DNA of 64,000 bases from Sphingomonadales bacterium (lineage in GTDB: Bacteria; Pseudomonadota; Alphaproteobacteria; Sphingomonadales; Sphingomonadaceae). A model generated the notes under the pieces. That model was not told the origin of the DNA and searched no databases. It saw only the letters and a list, made by a program, of their open reading frames with translations. The stretch lies in contig JAIXYT010000005.1 in the NCBI GenBank assembly GCA_027490095.1, positions 1-64,000 of the forward strand. The letters run 5' to 3'. A program made the translations under genes and the position numbers. Positions 25,290 to 33,212 of this stretch are shown piece after piece. How positions within the stretch are numbered: position 1 is the stretch's first letter; each line of letters begins with the position of its first letter.

Positions 25290-25941
25290 CCGACACCAGC
25301 CGGATCTCGCCGATATCGCAGCCGGTGTAATCCTTGCAGTGGCTGGCCTGATGTCTGCCTGGGCAACCTTCCAGGCCTCGCTGTGGGGCGGCAACCAGGC
25401 AGCTGCCTTCGCCGAGGCCAACCGGCTGCAGACGGAGGCAAGCCGGCTGGAGATCGTCGCCACGCAGCGGCAGACGACAGCGCTTGCCGTGGCCCACGCC
25501 TGGCTGACCGCGACCATCGACGGGGAAACCGCGCGCGCCCGCTTCTACGAGCGACAGCTCGATCCGGCCCAGCGCCGCCTGTTCAAGGCCTGGCGCGCGC
25601 AGTTGCCGGCCGACATCGCGGCCGCCAAGGAGGATCCCGACCAGCCCCCCATTCCCATGCCCACCCTGCTGCGGGACGGGCGCGAAGCCGCGATCCGAAA
25701 GCGCACGGCGGCCGAGGCGGCCTTTCAGGAGGGCCAGACCGCCAACGACATCGGCGACCGGTTCGTGTTCGTGACCGTCATCCTGTCGCTGGCGCTGTTC
25801 CTTGCCGGCACCGGCCAGTTGCTGCGCATGCGCATTGCCCGCACCATCGTCATCGGCCTTGCCGGGGTGATCCTGCTGGGCGGTGCCCTCTACAGCCTGC
25901 AGATTCCGCGCCTGCCCTACCGCGCGGCGGCTGACCTGTAG
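25282..25941 (+). CDS. DUF4337-like membrane protein
   Basis: 219 residues: an N-terminal helix (IAAGVILAVAGLMSAWATFQASLWGG), a long polar helical region at about 30-150 rich in Gln, Arg and Ala that could form a coiled coil, and two C-terminal helices (FVFVTVILSLALFLAGTGQLL and TIVIGLAGVILLGGALYSL). The W-A-T-F-Q-A-S-L-W segment after helix 1 recalls DUF4337, but I hold the family assignment loosely. It overlaps the DUF1622 gene by eight bases. It is convergent with the Crp-like regulator three bases beyond its stop. Confidence 0.7.
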   Translation: MSDRHQPDLADIAAGVILAVAGLMSAWATFQASLWGGNQAAAFAEANRLQTEASRLEIVATQRQTTALAVAHAWLTATIDGETARARFYERQLDPAQRRLFKAWRAQLPADIAAAKEDPDQPPIPMPTLLRDGREAAIRKRTAAEAAFQEGQTANDIGDRFVFVTVILSLALFLAGTGQLLRMRIARTIVIGLAGVILLGGALYSLQIPRLPYRAAADL

Positions 25942-25944
25942 CTT

Positions 25945-26676
25945 CTATTCGTCGGCGCTGACGATCGCCCGCATTGCCGCCGGCCGCACGATCCGGATGG
26001 ACCGATAGCCCAGCTCCACGAGCCCCTGCTCCACCAGTTCGCCCACGATCCCGTTGAACGTGTTGCGCGACATGACGGCCATGGCCGCAAGGTCGGCCTG
26101 GCTCAGCCGCAGCTCCGGCTGCAGCCCGGCCGGGGGATCCTCGTGGCGGCATCCCGCCAGCCGCAGGAGGGTTGCGCAGGCCCGCACAAGGCTGTCCTGC
26201 CGGGTGGCGTCGGAATAGGCAGCGTTCAGCGTGTCGTTGTGCTCGTCGGCCATCAGCAGGATGAAGCGCCACCAGCCCGGATAGATGCTGAGCAGGCGTT
26301 CCAGCGTGGAGATCGGCACGAGGGCCCAGAGAACGTCGCTGCGAGCGGTCAGCGAGAGGAATCGGGGCTGCCCGATCAGGCACTTGTATCCGCCCCAGAA
26401 GCCATGGTGGGCGACGTGGATCGCGCGGGTGTCGGGATGGCCCGAAGGAAAGCGGAGCTCGGCTGTCCCCCGGGCGATCGCGAACAGACCGCCACGCACC
26501 TCCCCTCCGCGGACGAACTCGGTGCCCGCCGAGGCCGAGCGGATGATCGCTGCCTCCAGTATGGCCTCCTGGAAGTCGGCCGGACATCGGGAAAGCCAGC
26601 CCCGTGCGCGCAGAAGATCGCGCGCCTCCTGTACGATGCGCGGCCGACCCTGGATCAGCGATGCACGGTCCGCCAT
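25945..26676 (-). CDS. Crp/Fnr-family transcription regulator
   Basis: 243 residues: a cyclic-nucleotide-binding-like beta-barrel at about 30-135 (FVRGGEVRGGLFAIARGTAELRF), a long dimer helix, and a winged HTH at about 180-240 (LRLSQADLAAMAVMSRNTFNGIVGELVEQGLVELGYRSIRIV). The cAMP phosphate-binding cassette is not seen (no G-E-x-G-x-x-x-R-S-A), and there are no N-terminal Fe-S cysteines, so the signal is unlikely to be cAMP or oxygen in the classical way. It follows the DUF1499 gene four bases downstream as the last gene of a leftward operon. A paralogue lies at 53855-54553. Confidence 0.85.
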   Translation of the reverse strand: MADRASLIQGRPRIVQEARDLLRARGWLSRCPADFQEAILEAAIIRSASAGTEFVRGGEVRGGLFAIARGTAELRFPSGHPDTRAIHVAHHGFWGGYKCLIGQPRFLSLTARSDVLWALVPISTLERLLSIYPGWWRFILLMADEHNDTLNAAYSDATRQDSLVRACATLLRLAGCRHEDPPAGLQPELRLSQADLAAMAVMSRNTFNGIVGELVEQGLVELGYRSIRIVRPAAMRAIVSADE

Positions 26677-26680
26677 CGGA

Positions 26681-27172
26681 TCAGGCCTTCGGCACGTCCA
26701 GCGCCTCGAGCCACTGGGCGACACGCGCCCTGTTGACGCCCAGGTCGCTCTTGCCGAAGCGCGAGCGCGACAGGATCACCAGCGCCGACTGCCCCTCGCC
26801 CACCGGCACCGCGCGCACCGACACATAATCCGGATAGGCAACCAGCGCCGTGCGCTGGACATAGGTGACATAGCCCTGTCCATCCGCTGTTCCCGCCAAC
26901 CGCTCCGTGCGCGGCTGGGCAAGCGCCATCCGATCGAACGCCTGCATCAGCTCGGCAGGCGGCACCGCATAGACGGGCGAGACCATCTCCTCGGGCCCCG
27001 GCGTGGCGCCCGGCGCGAGCACGCGGAAGCTGTTGGGCGTGGCCGGCGTCGGGGCCGTCACCGGGTCGACATGCCAGCTGTCGGGGTCGAGCGGTGCAAC
27101 CCGAACATAGATCATCGCCCCTGCTGCCAGCAGCAGGATCGCCAGAAGCATCCAACCCAAGAAGCGCAGCAT
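26681..27172 (-). CDS. DUF1499 family protein, membrane-anchored
   Basis: 163 residues with an N-terminal membrane segment (MLRFLGWMLLAILLLAAGAMIYV). The soluble part has the DUF1499 pattern: FDRMALAQPRTERLAG, then GYVTYVQRTALVAYPDYVSVRAVP and ALVILSRSRFGKSDLGVNRARVAQWLEAL. Function unknown; probably periplasmic. It lies between the CDP-alcohol transferase gene and the Crp-like regulator, all on the minus strand with short gaps. Confidence 0.85.
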   Translation of the reverse strand: MLRFLGWMLLAILLLAAGAMIYVRVAPLDPDSWHVDPVTAPTPATPNSFRVLAPGATPGPEEMVSPVYAVPPAELMQAFDRMALAQPRTERLAGTADGQGYVTYVQRTALVAYPDYVSVRAVPVGEGQSALVILSRSRFGKSDLGVNRARVAQWLEALDVPKA

Positions 27173-27226
27173 CGCCTGTTCCCCCGACCACCAATGCGCG
27201 CACGAGAGCCCAAAGCGGGGCGCGGT

Positions 27227-27838
27227 TCAAGGCCCTGCGGTAAACTTTCGCCAGGCCATCAGGCTGCGTTGCACAACCGTCAGGCCGCACAGCGCCGCGA
27301 AGGCCCAGGCAATCGGCGCGAAATGCGCCGGGAACATCAGCATCAGCAGGAAGGCCAGAATGGTTTCGCCGCCCTCGGCCAGCCCGGTCGAATAGAAGAA
27401 GCTCTTCGCCCCATGCGCGATCGTCTCCAGCCCCTGTTCCGCTGCAACGGCGGCAAAGGCGAGGAAGCTCACGCCGGTCAGTGCGAAGGCCGCCAGAAGA
27501 ACCATCGCCGGCGTCAGGTTCGCAGGGTCCGAAAGCCCAAAGGCCAGCGGCACCGCCACGTAGAACAGGAAGTCCCCCACGATATCGAGATAGCCGCCGA
27601 AGGGGGTCCTGGCGGTCGCGCGCGCGACGGCGCCGTCCAGACCGTCGAGCAGGCGGCTCAGAAGGACAAGCGCGATGGCCGGCGCATAGTGGCCCCCCAG
27701 GATTGCGGCTGCCGCACCCAGCCCGGCAAGGATGCCAAGCGCGCTCAGCTGGTTTGCCGTCACACCCAGGCCCGCAAGGCGTGCGCCGGCCCGGTTCAGC
27801 GGCGGATCGATCAGGGGGCGGATCCGTGCGTCGAACAT
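27227..27838 (-). CDS. CDP-alcohol phosphatidyltransferase family protein
   Basis: Integral membrane enzyme family that transfers a phosphatidyl or phospho-alcohol group from a CDP-alcohol. 203 residues. The catalytic signature D-G-x-x-A-R-x8-G-x3-D-x3-D is seen as DGAVARATARTPFGG followed by YLDIVGDF near residues 65-90, with a preceding DGLDG. About six hydrophobic helices. The length is near phosphatidylglycerophosphate synthase or CDP-alcohol paralogues, and the acceptor is not known. The start ATG shares a base with the NupC stop (TGATG), so translation is coupled. Confidence 0.88.
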   Translation of the reverse strand: MFDARIRPLIDPPLNRAGARLAGLGVTANQLSALGILAGLGAAAAILGGHYAPAIALVLLSRLLDGLDGAVARATARTPFGGYLDIVGDFLFYVAVPLAFGLSDPANLTPAMVLLAAFALTGVSFLAFAAVAAEQGLETIAHGAKSFFYSTGLAEGGETILAFLLMLMFPAHFAPIAWAFAALCGLTVVQRSLMAWRKFTAGP

Positions 27839-29103
27839 CAGGCCGGGGTCACCAGCCCGATCATGGCTCCGATCATCAGCGTTGCGCCGTTTCCGGCGAT
27901 CCAGCTGCGCATCCCCATGGCGGCAACCTCGGCCCGGCGGGCGGGTGCCAGCGTTCCGATCGTCGACACGATGAGGCCGACGCTCGCGAGGTTGGCGACC
28001 CCGCACAGCGCATAGGTGACGATCAGCGCAGCCCGGGGCGACAGCGAGCCCGGCGCCAGGGCGGCAAGCTCCAGATAGGCGACATATTCGTTCAGGATGG
28101 CCTTCGTTCCCATCAGCGCGCCGGCCTGCCCGGCTTCGGCCCAGGGCACCCCCACCGCCCACATCAGCGGTGCGAACACCCAGCCGAACAGGCGCTTGAG
28201 CGTCAGGGGGGCATCCGCGACGGGCGGGAGCAGCGACAGCACATCGTCCGCCAGCGCCACCAGCGCGAACACAACGATGATGATCCCCAGCACCGCGAGG
28301 AACAGCTGCACCCCGTCCATCGTGCCGCGCACCACTGCGTCCATGCTGCTCGTGGTGCCGAGGTCGACATCCGAGATCCGGGCGTCCGTCGCGCTTTCGC
28401 CCGGCTCCATCAGCCGCGCGATCAGGATGGCTGCCGGCAGCGACAGCAGCGAGGCGGAGATCATGTGGCCCACCGCATCGGGCACGACCTTCGCGATGGT
28501 GGTCGCATAAAGCACCAGCAGCGCGCCCGAGATGTTCGACATCGCCAGCACCATCAACGCGAACAGCTCCGACCGGCTGATCCGGTCGAACCAGGCCCGC
28601 GTGACCAGCGGCTGTTCGACGACGCCCAGGAACAGGCTCGCGCCGCCCGCGAGGCCGACAACGCCCGAAACCCCCAGCGTCCGCCTCAGCGCCCAGGAAA
28701 GCCCCCGCACCAGCGCCTTCAGCACCCCCCAGTGCCACAGCAGCGAGGTCAGCGCGGAAAAGACGATGATGAGCGGCAGGATCTGGAAGGCGATGATCAG
28801 CGGCGGCGCCTCGCCCTCCTTCAGCACGAAGGGAATGGGCCCGCCGCCGGTGTAGCCGAACATGTAGGCCGAGCCTTTCAGCGTCGCACGCTCGATGGCC
28901 GCAACAGCATCGTTCGCAAACCCGATGACCTGCCAGACCAGGGGAACCCGCACGATCACCAGCGCAAGGGCCAGCTGCAGAAGCAGCGCACCGGCCGCAA
29001 ACGCCCAGGGAAAGCGGATCCTTCGGTCCGACGACAGCGCAGAGGCCCCGGCAAGGATCAAAACGATGCCGACCAGTCCCTGCAACTGCGCCAGAGGCTG
29101 CAT
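27838..29103 (-). CDS. NupC-type concentrative nucleoside transporter
   Basis: Cation-coupled nucleoside importer (CNT family). 421 residues. N-terminal Na/nucleoside symporter domain, then KGSAYMFGYTGGG, a QILPLIIVFSALTSLLWHWGVL gate segment, VVEQPLVTRAWFDRISRSELFALM and the C-terminal FNE-like region MGTKAILNEYVAYLEL, with SPRAALIVTYALCGVANLASVG. These match the CNT core (normally G-x-K-x-x-x-N-E-F-x-A). The ATG at 29103 overlaps the stop of the upstream fusion gene. Likely imports nucleosides for salvage. Confidence 0.9.
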   Translation of the reverse strand: MQPLAQLQGLVGIVLILAGASALSSDRRIRFPWAFAAGALLLQLALALVIVRVPLVWQVIGFANDAVAAIERATLKGSAYMFGYTGGGPIPFVLKEGEAPPLIIAFQILPLIIVFSALTSLLWHWGVLKALVRGLSWALRRTLGVSGVVGLAGGASLFLGVVEQPLVTRAWFDRISRSELFALMVLAMSNISGALLVLYATTIAKVVPDAVGHMISASLLSLPAAILIARLMEPGESATDARISDVDLGTTSSMDAVVRGTMDGVQLFLAVLGIIIVVFALVALADDVLSLLPPVADAPLTLKRLFGWVFAPLMWAVGVPWAEAGQAGALMGTKAILNEYVAYLELAALAPGSLSPRAALIVTYALCGVANLASVGLIVSTIGTLAPARRAEVAAMGMRSWIAGNGATLMIGAMIGLVTPA

Positions 29104-31253
29104 CAGCCCCGCCGCCAGTCGTGGTAGCGCTCCACCCATGTTAGCAGGCCCTGCGGCGCGGTCTTTCGGCGCCATTCGCCCGCCGTCAGCTTCGCGCCCT
29201 CGGCAAGCGTGGGATAGGCGTGGATGGTCCCCATGTATTTCTTCAGGCCCACCCCGTGGCGCATGGCGAGCGCGATCGGCGCAATCAGCTCGCCGGCCGT
29301 GTGCCCGACGATGGTGGCGCCGAGAATCCGGTCCTTGGCCTTCGCCGTGATCAGCTGGACGAAACCCTCCGTCGCCCCTTCGGCCAGCGCCCGGTCGAAC
29401 CTGCTCATCGGAAGGCTCGTCACCTCCACCGCGATGCCCTTCTCCGCCGCTTCGGCAACCGTAAGCCCGACACGCGCGACCTCCGGGTCGGTGTAGGTGG
29501 CGGCCGGCATCACCGAATAGTCCACCCGGAATCGTCTGAAGGTGCCGAACAGCGCGTTCACCGCCGCGTGCCAGGCCTGGTGCGAGGCGGCGTGCGTCAG
29601 TTGGTAGGGCCCGGCCGCATCGCCGACCGCATAGATGTTGGGGTGCAGAGTCTCCAGCCAGTCGTTGGTCTCGATCACCTTCCCCGCCGGGATTCCCAGC
29701 GCCTCCAGGCCAAATCCTTCGGTCCGCGCGGTTCGCCCCACGGCCACCAGCAGCGCATCATGCGGCACAACCGCCTCACCTTGCGGCCCCGCGATCCGCA
29801 GCGCCCAGCCTTCGCCCGCGCGCAGCACCTCGACCGCCTTGTGACCGATCCGCAGCTCCACCCCGTCCGCCGCCAGCGACGCAGCGACGATTGCCGCCGC
29901 CTCCGGCTCCTCGCGCGCCAGCAGCCGCGGCGCTGCCTCCACCAGCGTCACCTGCGATCCCAGCCGCTGGAACGCCTGGGCCAGCTCGCAGCCGATCGGC
30001 CCGCCCCCCAGCACTGTCAGGCGCGCCGGCGGGGCCGCCCGCTTCGCCATATCGTCCCACAGGGTTTCGCTGGTCAGGTGCGGCGCATCCGCCAGCCCGG
30101 GTATCGGCGGGATGATCGGCTTCGCACCCGTCGCAAGCGCGATCGCCCGCGTCGTCAGCCGCTCGACCGTTCCGTCCGCGCCTCTCACCTCCACCGTCCA
30201 GGGGTCGATCAGTATCGCATGGCCGATCCGCGCGTCGACGCCGAGGCTCCGATAGCGCTCCACGCTGTCGTGCGGCTCGATGGTTGCGATCACCCCGCGC
30301 ACGCGCGCCATGACGGCGGGAAAATCCACCTCCGGCTCCCGCGAGGCGATGCCAAGCCTGTCCGCACTGCGGAACTCGGCCGCCCGCTTCGCGCTCGCCA
30401 GCAATGCCTTCGAAGGCACGCACCCGCTGTTCAGGCAGTCGCCCCCCATCGCGTGGCTTTCCACCAGCGTCACCTTTGCCTTCACCGCAGCCGCTATATA
30501 GGCGGTCACCAGCCCGGCCGCCCCGCCGCCGATCACCACCAGATTGCGGTCGAAGCGCTTCGGCCGCGCCCACTTCGCCTGAACCCGCCGCCGCTGCAGC
30601 CAGCCGATGAAGCCCTTCGCCACCCAGGGAAACAGGCCCAGCGCCACGAACGACAGGATCAGCCCCGGCGACAGGATGCCCGACAGCCCGTCGATCTTCG
30701 CCAGCTCGGTCCCCGCATTCACATAGACGATCGTGCCCGCCAGCATCCCCAGCTGGCTCACCCAGGCGAAGGTCGAGGCGCGGATCCGCGTAAGCCCCAT
30801 CACCAGGTTGATCAGGAAGAAAGGGAACAGCGGCACCAGCCTCAGGGTGAACAGATAGAAGGCGCCGTCCGTCTCCAGCCCGCGGTTGATCGCCCCCAGC
30901 CGGTCGCCGAAGCGCGCCTCCACGGGCCCGCGGAACAGGTAGCGCGCCGCCAGGAACGCAAGCGTCGCGCCCAGCGTCGAGGCGAAGGAGACGAGGATGG
31001 TGCCGGTGATCAGCCCGAACAGCGCGCCGGCCGCCAGCGTCAGGATCGCGGCGCCGGGCAGCGACAGCCCCGTCACGGCCACATAGAGCGCAAAGAACCC
31101 CGCCAGCACCAGCGCCGGCTGGGCAGCATAGAGCGCCTGGAACTCCGCCTGCCGCGCCTTCAGCGCATCCAGCGTCAGCACCTCGCCCAATCCCGCGCGC
31201 CAGGCGAGAACGGCGGCGGCCACCAGCGCCAGCAGCAGCAACACTCTCTTCAT
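29103..31253 (-). CDS. TVP38/TMEM64 membrane domain fused to FAD-dependent disulfide reductase
   Basis: 716 residues in two parts. Residues about 1-225 form a TVP38/TMEM64 (DedA-like) membrane domain (GLSLPGAAILTLAAGALFG, LRLVPLFPFFLINLVMGLTRI). From about 240 onwards is a class I pyridine-nucleotide disulfide oxidoreductase like mercuric reductase: NLVVIGGGAAGLVTAYIAA, redox pair GGDCLNSGCVPSKAL, GGGPIGCELAQAFQRLG, NIYAVGDAAG and dimerisation HAYPTLAEGAKLTAGEW. The C-terminal Cys pair of true MerA and its N-terminal heavy-metal domain are absent. Such fusions are known; the substrate is not. It heads a five-gene leftward operon. Confidence 0.93.
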   Translation of the reverse strand: MKRVLLLLALVAAAVLAWRAGLGEVLTLDALKARQAEFQALYAAQPALVLAGFFALYVAVTGLSLPGAAILTLAAGALFGLITGTILVSFASTLGATLAFLAARYLFRGPVEARFGDRLGAINRGLETDGAFYLFTLRLVPLFPFFLINLVMGLTRIRASTFAWVSQLGMLAGTIVYVNAGTELAKIDGLSGILSPGLILSFVALGLFPWVAKGFIGWLQRRRVQAKWARPKRFDRNLVVIGGGAAGLVTAYIAAAVKAKVTLVESHAMGGDCLNSGCVPSKALLASAKRAAEFRSADRLGIASREPEVDFPAVMARVRGVIATIEPHDSVERYRSLGVDARIGHAILIDPWTVEVRGADGTVERLTTRAIALATGAKPIIPPIPGLADAPHLTSETLWDDMAKRAAPPARLTVLGGGPIGCELAQAFQRLGSQVTLVEAAPRLLAREEPEAAAIVAASLAADGVELRIGHKAVEVLRAGEGWALRIAGPQGEAVVPHDALLVAVGRTARTEGFGLEALGIPAGKVIETNDWLETLHPNIYAVGDAAGPYQLTHAASHQAWHAAVNALFGTFRRFRVDYSVMPAATYTDPEVARVGLTVAEAAEKGIAVEVTSLPMSRFDRALAEGATEGFVQLITAKAKDRILGATIVGHTAGELIAPIALAMRHGVGLKKYMGTIHAYPTLAEGAKLTAGEWRRKTAPQGLLTWVERYHDWRRG

Positions 31254-31346
31254 GCGATCCCCTTGCGGCCAGCGGGCGGACACCCTTGTGTCACCCCCGG
31301 CCGCTGCCGCCAAGGCCGCGCAGCCTTCCCGAATTCAGGAGGGGCA

Positions 31347-31391
31347 GCAAAACGGAACCCGGCCCGGCGCTCCCTCAAGCGCCGGGCCGGG
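31347..31391 (-). terminator. Intrinsic terminator of aceA
   Basis: A 14-bp perfect GC-rich stem (31358-31371 with 31378-31391), loop of six bases, followed on the minus strand by TTCCGTTTT. It lies about 100 bases beyond the aceA stop. Confidence 0.88.
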
Positions 31392-31440
31392 CCTCCTCCC
31401 CAACCAACTTCGTGGAACCAGGGCCTTAAGCTGCGAACTG

Positions 31441-31500
31441 GTTCCCCGCCGCCGTTCAGGCGGCAAACTGGTTCCCCGCCCCCGTTCAGGCGGCAAACTG
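31441..31500. repeat. Tandem 30-bp duplication of the aceA 3' end
   Basis: Two adjacent 30-bp units (31441-31470, 31471-31500) differ at one base. Unit 2 includes the last aceA codons and stop; unit 1 repeats them downstream, and a 7-base partial third copy is at 31434-31440. The minus strand therefore shows the Gln-Phe-Ala-Ala-stop coding stretch repeatedly. An 8-bp inverted repeat GGAACCAG / CTGGTTCC (31414-31421, 31438-31445) abuts it. Confidence 0.9.
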
Positions 31501-33084
31501 GTTCATCGTGTTGTGCTCGCCCGCCGCCTTCAGCGCGGCGTCCTTGGCGAAATACTCCTTGTGGTCGTCGCCGATGTCCGAGCCCGACATGTTCTGGTGC
31601 TTCACGCAGGCGATGCCCTCGCGGATCTCCTTGCGCTGCACATTCTTCACATAGCCCAGCATGCCCTGCTCGCCGAAATATTCGCGCGCCAGGTTGTCGG
31701 TGCTCACCGCCGCCGTGTGATAGGTCGGCAGGGTGATCAGGTGGTGGAAGATGCCGGCCCGCGCCGCGGCGTCGCGCTGGAAGGTGCGGATCTTCTCGTC
31801 GGCAACGGCGGCCAGTTCGCTGCCGTCGTAATCGACGCTCATCAGCTTCGCCCGGTCATAGGCCGACACATCCTTGCCCTCCGCGGCCCAGGCGTCGAAC
31901 ACCTGCTGGCGGAAGTTCAGCGTCCAGTTGAAGCTCGGCGAATTGTTGTAGACGAGCTTGGCGTTCGGGATCACTTCGCGGATGCGGTCCACCATCCCCG
32001 CGATCTGCGCGATGTGGGGCTTCTCCGTCTCGATCCACAGCAGGTCGGCGCCGTTCTGCAGCGAGGTGATGCAGTCCAGCACGCAGCGATCCTCGCCCGA
32101 ACCGGCGCGGAACTGGAACAGGTTCGAAGGCAGCCGCTTCGGCCGCACCAGCTTGCCGTCGCGGTTGATCAGCACGTCGCCCGGCGCGCCGGCACCCGTC
32201 ACCTCCTCGCAGTCGAGGTAGCTGTTGTACTGGTCGCCCAGGTCGCCCGGCGTCTTGGTATAGGCGATCTGCTTCGTCAGCCCCGCGCCCAGCGAGTCGG
32301 TGCGGGCAACGATGATGCCGTCGTCCACGCCCAGTTCCATGAAGGCGTAGCGGCAGGCGCGGATCTTCGCCAGGAAGTCCTCGTGCGGCACCGTCACCTT
32401 GCCGTCCTGGTGGCCGCACTGCTTCTCGTCCGACACCTGGTTCTCGATCTGCAGCGCGCAGGCGCCCGCCTCGATCATCTTCTTGGCCAGCAGGTAGGTC
32501 GCTTCCGCATTGCCGAAGCCCGCATCGATGTCGGCGATGATCGGCACCACATGCGTTTCGAAATTGTCGATCGCCTTCTGCACCTGCGCGGCCTTCACCG
32601 CGTCACCGGCCTTGCGGGCGGCATCGAGGTCGCGGAACAGCATGCCCAGCTCGCGCGCATCGGCCTGCTTCAGGAAGGTATACAGTTCCTCGATCAGGGC
32701 CGGCACGCTGGTCTTCTCGTGCATCGACTGGTCGGGCAGCGGCCCGAAGTCCGACCGCAGCGCGGCGACCATCCAGCCCGACAGATAGAGGTAGCGCTTC
32801 TTCGTCGTGCCGAAATGCTTCTTGATCGCGATCAGCTTCTGCTGCCCGATGAAGCCGTGCCAGCAGCCCAGCGACTGGGTGTACTGCGCCGGGTCGGCAT
32901 CATAGGCCGCCATGTCGGCGCGCATGATCTTGGCGGTGTAGCGCGCGATGTCGAGCCCGGTGCGGAAGCGGTTCTGCAGCCGCATGCGGGCCACGGATTC
33001 GGCGTCGATTCCGTTCCAGTGGCTGTTGGGGGCGATCGCCTTGCCGGCGTCCGAAATCACGTCCTGATAGGTCACGGTTAACAC
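31486..33084 (-). CDS. aceA: Isocitrate lyase
   Basis: Splits isocitrate to succinate and glyoxylate in the glyoxylate shunt, needed for growth on acetate or fatty acids. 532 residues, the longer Pseudomonas-type class rather than the 430-residue E. coli class. The catalytic loop is EKQCGH with Cys223. IADIDAGFGNAEATY, a QIENQVSD segment, IVARTDSLGAG, LLWIETEKPH, YNNSPSFNW and the C-terminal VKHQNMSGSDIGDDHKEYF are all present. Malate synthase is not in the window. The regulator gene is divergent, with a palindrome 17 bases upstream of the aceA start. Confidence 0.97.
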   Translation of the reverse strand: MLTVTYQDVISDAGKAIAPNSHWNGIDAESVARMRLQNRFRTGLDIARYTAKIMRADMAAYDADPAQYTQSLGCWHGFIGQQKLIAIKKHFGTTKKRYLYLSGWMVAALRSDFGPLPDQSMHEKTSVPALIEELYTFLKQADARELGMLFRDLDAARKAGDAVKAAQVQKAIDNFETHVVPIIADIDAGFGNAEATYLLAKKMIEAGACALQIENQVSDEKQCGHQDGKVTVPHEDFLAKIRACRYAFMELGVDDGIIVARTDSLGAGLTKQIAYTKTPGDLGDQYNSYLDCEEVTGAGAPGDVLINRDGKLVRPKRLPSNLFQFRAGSGEDRCVLDCITSLQNGADLLWIETEKPHIAQIAGMVDRIREVIPNAKLVYNNSPSFNWTLNFRQQVFDAWAAEGKDVSAYDRAKLMSVDYDGSELAAVADEKIRTFQRDAAARAGIFHHLITLPTYHTAAVSTDNLAREYFGEQGMLGYVKNVQRKEIREGIACVKHQNMSGSDIGDDHKEYFAKDAALKAAGEHNTMNQFAA

Positions 33085-33100
33085 TCCCTAAGGAAAAACG

Positions 33101-33116
33101 GTGCGTTGCAACGCAC
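33101..33116. promoter_or_regulatory. 16-bp perfect palindrome upstream of aceA
   Basis: GTGCGTTGCAACGCAC, fully symmetric, ends 17 bases before the aceA ATG. Its TTGCAA core recalls RamB-type sites, which are TTTGCAAA-like in actinobacteria. Likely operator for the divergent regulator (inference). Confidence 0.65.
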
Positions 33117-33159
33117 TTAGGCGCGCCCTTCGCAGCTGCGGAACGGCGTTCCTCGTCTC

Positions 33160-33177
33160 GTTGTAAGACTTTACAAC
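33160..33177. promoter_or_regulatory. Palindrome in the aceA-regulator gap
   Basis: GTTGTAA-GACT-TTACAAC, 7-bp perfect arms and a 4-base spacer. An overlapping inverted repeat ACAACTT (33173-33179) / AAGTTGT (33189-33195) extends the symmetry to the right. Confidence 0.6.
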
Positions 33178-33192
33178 TTTCGCTTGTGAAGT

Positions 33193-33207
33193 TGTCATGG
33201 CATGACA
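33193..33207. promoter_or_regulatory. Palindrome just before the regulator start
   Basis: TGTCATG-G-CATGACA, 7-bp perfect arms around one base, ending five bases before the regulator ATG at 33213. The position suits autoregulation. Confidence 0.55.
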
Positions 33208-33212
33208 GGGGC

